From Gammaproteobacteria bacterium (lineage in GTDB: Bacteria > Pseudomonadota > Gammaproteobacteria > UBA9214): DNA of 9,235 bases. The DNA lies in the NCBI GenBank assembly GCA_020027635.1, contig JAHKKL010000047.1, positions 1-9,235 of the forward strand, in the 5' to 3' direction. How positions within the stretch are numbered: position 1 is the first letter of the stretch; each line of letters begins with the position of its first letter. Below, in pieces: positions 6,489 to 9,235 of the stretch. The notes below the pieces were generated by a model that made no database searches, was not told where the DNA came from, and saw nothing but the letters and a program-made list of their open reading frames with translations. The position numbers and the translations under genes were made by a program.

Positions 6489-7937
6489 TTGCGTAGCAAT
6501 CAATACTACCGGAAGGCGGTACAAACACTCAAACGTTATGCCCCCCTGACATGGTTCACGGACCACGGGCTCTCGCTGGTGGATACGCGTTTACGCCCGG
6601 ATTCGCGGCTTCATTTACAGACTGAATACACAGTCCACGGGCAATTCAGCGGGACGCTGCTGTGCGCCGGCATCATCTTTTTCCTGGGCATGGCAATGAA
6701 CGCCTCAACAATCTGGGGTGTTCAGAGAAATATCCTGGAACTCGCCGGAGTGAGCAAGGACATACGGAAACTGGCCGCTCACGGCGATGAGCTGGCAATG
6801 ATCATGGAACACCGTTTCGGCGGACGGGAACTGCTCTTGCCGGGAAAATCCGAGACATCGAACGGGGAAACAGCCGCTGACGAGGTGTCCCTGACGCAAC
6901 CGGTACAGACCGGCAAGGCTGCCCCGGACTTCGGGGAAAAACCACCATCGGCGTCACCACAGTCAAGATCCGCCGCGCATGAGCGCGAAACGGGGAAGCG
7001 ACTTGCTTATGGGAAATGGGGACCCCCACTGCTGCTGAACGCGGCACAGGCCGCATCCAGCGTCGGGAAACTCGCAGCGAATGCGCCGGGGAAGGAAATC
7101 CAAAGCAACCTGCTTGCCTTGGGTTTCGATGTCCGCGAGGGTCACGCGAATGGGCAGACGGGTACGCGTATTCTGCAGGCACTCAACGAATTCAGGTTGT
7201 TATATCTTCCGGCGCCGGGACGGCAGAAGGTACCAGACGGTGATCAACTGATCGCCAGCTTGAGGACATATGCCGCACAGGCGAGGAACGACGAGAGGAA
7301 ATTCAACATAGACAGCGGAGTACTGGCGGCAATTCGTCTGGGCAGCATGCGCACCGGCGTCGATTTCTCTTTCCTCATGGAGCTCGCCGCAGCCGAAAGT
7401 TCCTTCGACCCGACAATAATAGCGCCGAAGACCGCCGCTGCCGGGCTTTATCAGTTCAAGGATGATACCTGGCTCGAGGCCGTCAAGACCTACGGAAGAA
7501 AATACGGGATGGGGGTTTATGCATCACAAGTGGAAAATTATATCGATGAGGCGGGAAATGCACGGCCCACGATCCACGACCCAGTTGTTCATCAGCATGT
7601 CCTTGCTTTGCGCTACAACCCGAGAATCTCGGCCCTGCTGGCGGCAGAATACGTCAAATACAACAGAGAGCAGCTCTCGAATTCTCTTGACCGTGAACCC
7701 GGCCATACCGAACTGTATTTGACCCACTTCTTCGGGGCGACAGGCGCGATTTCATTCCTGAAAGCTCTCGACGAGAATCCCGACAGGATAGCGGGTGAGG
7801 TCTTCCCCAAGGCGGCGGAGAATAATCAGGGTATTTTCCGCCCGAAGCTCAGCAAGCCACGAACGGTCGCCGAGATTTATAAAATGTTTGACCGGAAATT
7901 CAACAGCTCGCGCTACAGGGATGCCAATCCGAGTTGA
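6489..7937 (+). CDS. membrane-anchored lytic transglycosylase (SLT fold) with peptidoglycan-binding-like segment
   Basis: The 482-residue protein probably cleaves the glycan strand of peptidoglycan in the periplasm. Residues 1-54 are polar, and 55-76 form one membrane helix (GTLLCAGIIFFLGMAMNAST). A low-complexity linker follows (about 115-175). Segment 203-240 (EIQSNLLALGFDVREG, then TGTRILQALNEF) resembles a type 1 peptidoglycan-binding domain. The catalytic region has AAAESSFDP (301-308, E303 as likely catalytic glutamate), AAGLYQFKDDTW (317-328) and LTHFFGATGAISFLKA (411-426), as in SLT-type transglycosylases. The start is a TTG with AGAGGG eight bases upstream; the frame is closed by a stop at 6441 and has no ATG before residue 68. 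It stands alone, convergent with the YcfJ-like gene, and has no secretion-system neighbours. The exact subfamily is unknown to me. Confidence 0.82.
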   Translation: MRSNQYYRKAVQTLKRYAPLTWFTDHGLSLVDTRLRPDSRLHLQTEYTVHGQFSGTLLCAGIIFFLGMAMNASTIWGVQRNILELAGVSKDIRKLAAHGDELAMIMEHRFGGRELLLPGKSETSNGETAADEVSLTQPVQTGKAAPDFGEKPPSASPQSRSAAHERETGKRLAYGKWGPPLLLNAAQAASSVGKLAANAPGKEIQSNLLALGFDVREGHANGQTGTRILQALNEFRLLYLPAPGRQKVPDGDQLIASLRTYAAQARNDERKFNIDSGVLAAIRLGSMRTGVDFSFLMELAAAESSFDPTIIAPKTAAAGLYQFKDDTWLEAVKTYGRKYGMGVYASQVENYIDEAGNARPTIHDPVVHQHVLALRYNPRISALLAAEYVKYNREQLSNSLDREPGHTELYLTHFFGATGAISFLKALDENPDRIAGEVFPKAAENNQGIFRPKLSKPRTVAEIYKMFDRKFNSSRYRDANPS

Positions 7938-7987
7938 TCATCGGACTGTCCGCCTGGATCCCTCAATACCCCGCGCCAGAAGGGCAG

Positions 7988-8137
7988 GCATGGCGCCATG
8001 CTATTACATGATGCGCGTAACGCTATCCGGCGCCGGGTAACGATACGCGTTAGAAACAACTACGACAGCCAAGTTCGCCGTAGTTCTACTTCCCCTGGGG
8101 CAATCCGTCACATGGAGTGGCCACGCCACCCCCAGGG
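7988..8137. repeat. cluster of inverted repeats between convergent genes
   Basis: Four separate palindromes fill this spacer. GCATGGCGCCATGC (7988-8001) is perfect. A 38-bp inverted repeat (8013-8050) is centred on CCGGCGCCGG (8027-8036), with outer arms CGCGTA (8014-8019) and TACGCG (8044-8049) on the same axis. AACTACG (8058-8064) pairs with CGTAGTT (8079-8085). CCCTGGGG (8093-8100) pairs with CCCCAGGG (8130-8137), with GTGGCCAC (8117-8124) inside the loop. None has a T-run, so classical termination is not shown. They could still form the 3' ends of the two converging transcripts or be remnants of mobile repeats. Confidence 0.6.
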
Positions 8138-8695
8138 TTACGGCGCGGCGCTGCCTGGCGTTCCTCCCAGAACCAGCTGTCCGTTCTCCACTGGAATGCG
8201 GTCACCTGGCTTGTGATCCATGCGGACTCTGCCATCTTCATCGCCTAGGCGATAGCTGACGTCGTAGCCGACCACCTTTTCATGAGAATCAGTGACCGTG
8301 GTGCAATTGCGTTCCATGGTGGTGTAGGTGTCGTTTGACTGCATGTTCTCCTGCAGCTTGTTGCCGGCATAACCACCGGCCGCGGCACCGGCGACCGTGG
8401 CGATCTTCTTGCTCTTGCCGCTGCCGATCTGGTTACCTAGCACACCACCTAACAACGCCCCCGTGACCGTGCCGACCACCCTGTGCTGGTCCTGAACCGG
8501 CTTCTGCCGGGTGACGGGCACATCCTCGCAGACTTCCCGCGGAGTCTGTATGGTTTCCTTTATCTCCTCGACACCGAGCACTTCGGCATAGACGGGGTCC
8601 TCCTTCTTGCTAAGGAAGTTGAAGCCGGCAATGGTGCCTCCCGCGGTGGCAACCACGACACCGATCACAAGCCCTGTAATCATTGATTTGTTCAT
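8138..8695 (-). CDS. YcfJ-like glycine-zipper 2TM envelope protein
   Basis: The 185-residue product begins with one hydrophobic segment (about 5-27) followed by KETIQTPREVCEDV and VQDQHRVVG. A glycine zipper follows (75-112; repeated GxxxG/AxxxG in GTVTGALLGGVLGNQIG and VAGAAAGGYAGN). After it come DTYTTMERNC and GYDVSYRLGDEDGRVRMD. The order matches E. coli YcfJ and the 17-kDa-antigen glycine-zipper family (PF05433), proteins of the cell envelope whose biochemical function is not established. Cys56 and Cys131 could form a disulfide. The ATG at 8695 has AGGA six bases upstream on the minus strand. It is convergent with the transglycosylase gene; no promoter is clear. TTGCAC with a TATTTA-like element upstream is a weak candidate. 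Confidence 0.85.
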   Translation of the reverse strand: MNKSMITGLVIGVVVATAGGTIAGFNFLSKKEDPVYAEVLGVEEIKETIQTPREVCEDVPVTRQKPVQDQHRVVGTVTGALLGGVLGNQIGSGKSKKIATVAGAAAGGYAGNKLQENMQSNDTYTTMERNCTTVTDSHEKVVGYDVSYRLGDEDGRVRMDHKPGDRIPVENGQLVLGGTPGSAAP

Positions 8696-8855
8696 ACATT
8701 GTCCTGTAGTGATAAATATCTGATCGCCGCCTGGTGCAACGTCTGCCCCCGGGCATACCGAGTTAACCGAAGGGGGAACTGAGACGACAGACCGAAATGC
8801 CGATATCCACGCAACCTGGCCGGGAAGACGGCGGCTTATAAGATACTGAATTTAA

Positions 8856-8901
8856 TGGAGCTGGCGAGAGGCTTTGAACCCCCGACAGGCTGATTACAAA
8901 T
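8856..8901 (-). other. tRNA-Thr(UGU) 3'-half remnant, candidate integrase attachment site
   Basis: Read on the minus strand these 46 bases form the 3' half of a tRNA. They comprise A31, the anticodon loop TTTGTAA (anticodon TGT), the 3' anticodon strand TCAGC, a five-base variable loop, T-stem GGGGG, T-loop TTCAAAG, CCTCT, acceptor strand CGCCAGC, T73 and CCA (8858-8856). To the right the sequence no longer pairs, and no D-arm or 5' acceptor strand exists, so it cannot be a working gene. A break at the anticodon loop is the usual crossover point of tyrosine integrases that target tRNA genes. T73, where bacterial tRNA-Thr usually has A, is odd. Confidence 0.75.
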
Positions 8902-8909
8902 GGTCCCAC

Positions 8910-9235
8910 GGATTGCGTGGCGAAGTGTAACGCATGCTAAAACGATGTAACAACAGCCAAATACACAACTGTTGTTTACCCACATTGACAGAGGCTCTGC
9001 CTACAGTCCTCGCGGAAGCCATGTCAGCCGGCTTACCAATCATTGCAAGCGCTGTCGGGAGAACCCCGGAGTTGGTAGAGGATAAAATAAATGGCATCCT
9101 TCTAAGCCCCAAAGACTCCGAAAAACTGGCCAGGGCGAGTATTCGATTGCTAAGAAATAAAATTGAAGCACAACAAATGGGTAATGAGGGACAGGTTATT
9201 GCCGCAACGAAATTTGACGTACAAAAACAAGCCCG
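8910..9235 (+). pseudogene. 5'-truncated family-4 glycosyltransferase, C-terminal part, running off the window
   Basis: In one frame LPTLTEALPTVLAEAMSAGL (8976-9035), then PIIASAVGRTPELVEDKING and ILLSPKDSEKLA, form the donor-binding C-terminal motif of GT4 (group 1) glycosyltransferases, including the E-x7-E type motif. Such enzymes have about 350-400 residues, and this motif lies near residue 270-290. Upstream, GLRGEV (8910-8927) and RMLKRCN (8931-8951) also resemble the usual GxRxDVxxLLxxxD stretch, but TAA at 8928-8930 interrupts it and a few extra residues follow. The family's N-terminal half is absent, as the tRNA-Thr remnant ends at 8901. An ATG at 8934 opens the frame but has no Shine-Dalgarno. 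The sequence is AT-richer than the genes to the left, which suggests transfer. Confidence 0.72.

Noticed and set aside
8894..9112. Minus-strand frame of 72 codons next to the tRNA remnant, considered as an integrase tail
   Set aside because: It is antisense to the glycosyltransferase remnant and lacks the integrase box residues.

Overview
The window looks like a chromosomal piece of a GC-rich gammaproteobacterium. Its left half carries the conserved block murJ / rpsT / proB / obgE / rpmA / rplU / ispB, an order I recall from Pseudomonas and relatives. The protein sequences (IspB, ProB, ObgE, S20, L21, L27, a YcfJ-like lipid-envelope protein) are gammaproteobacterial in character. I cannot name the genus from this sequence.

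Layout. At 1-153 (minus) is the first part of murJ, divergent from rpsT at 498-758 (plus), which has its own promoter, a TTG start and a good terminator. On the minus strand, read from right to left, are rplU (4013-3705), rpmA (3677-3420), a 369-base spacer with a terminator, hairpins and an inverted pair of REP-type palindromes, then obgE (3050-2019) and proB (1947-820). ispB (about 4189-5190, plus) diverges from rplU and ends two bases before a complete tRNA-Pro(CGG) gene (5193-5269). These genes are housekeeping: ribosome proteins and an assembly GTPase, proline synthesis, the quinone side chain, and the lipid II flippase.

From 5270 rightwards the content is less conserved. A small c-type cytochrome with a planctomycete-type (PSCyt1) haem domain lies behind an FNR/ANR-like site (5554-5931). 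It is followed by about 560 bases with no convincing gene. Then comes a membrane-anchored lytic transglycosylase with a peptidoglycan-binding-like segment (6489-7937, TTG start). A 200-base spacer packed with inverted repeats separates it from a convergent YcfJ-like glycine-zipper protein (8695-8138).

The right edge appears to be the border of acquired DNA. At 8856-8901 (minus) lies the 3' half of a tRNA-Thr(UGU), broken exactly at the 5' side of the anticodon loop, as expected of an integrase attachment site. Immediately to its right the base composition becomes AT-richer, and a 5'-truncated family-4 glycosyltransferase fragment with an in-frame stop runs off the window. I see no convincing new multi-gene system here. 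The most useful leads are the island border, the REP pair, and the FNR-like site before the cytochrome.
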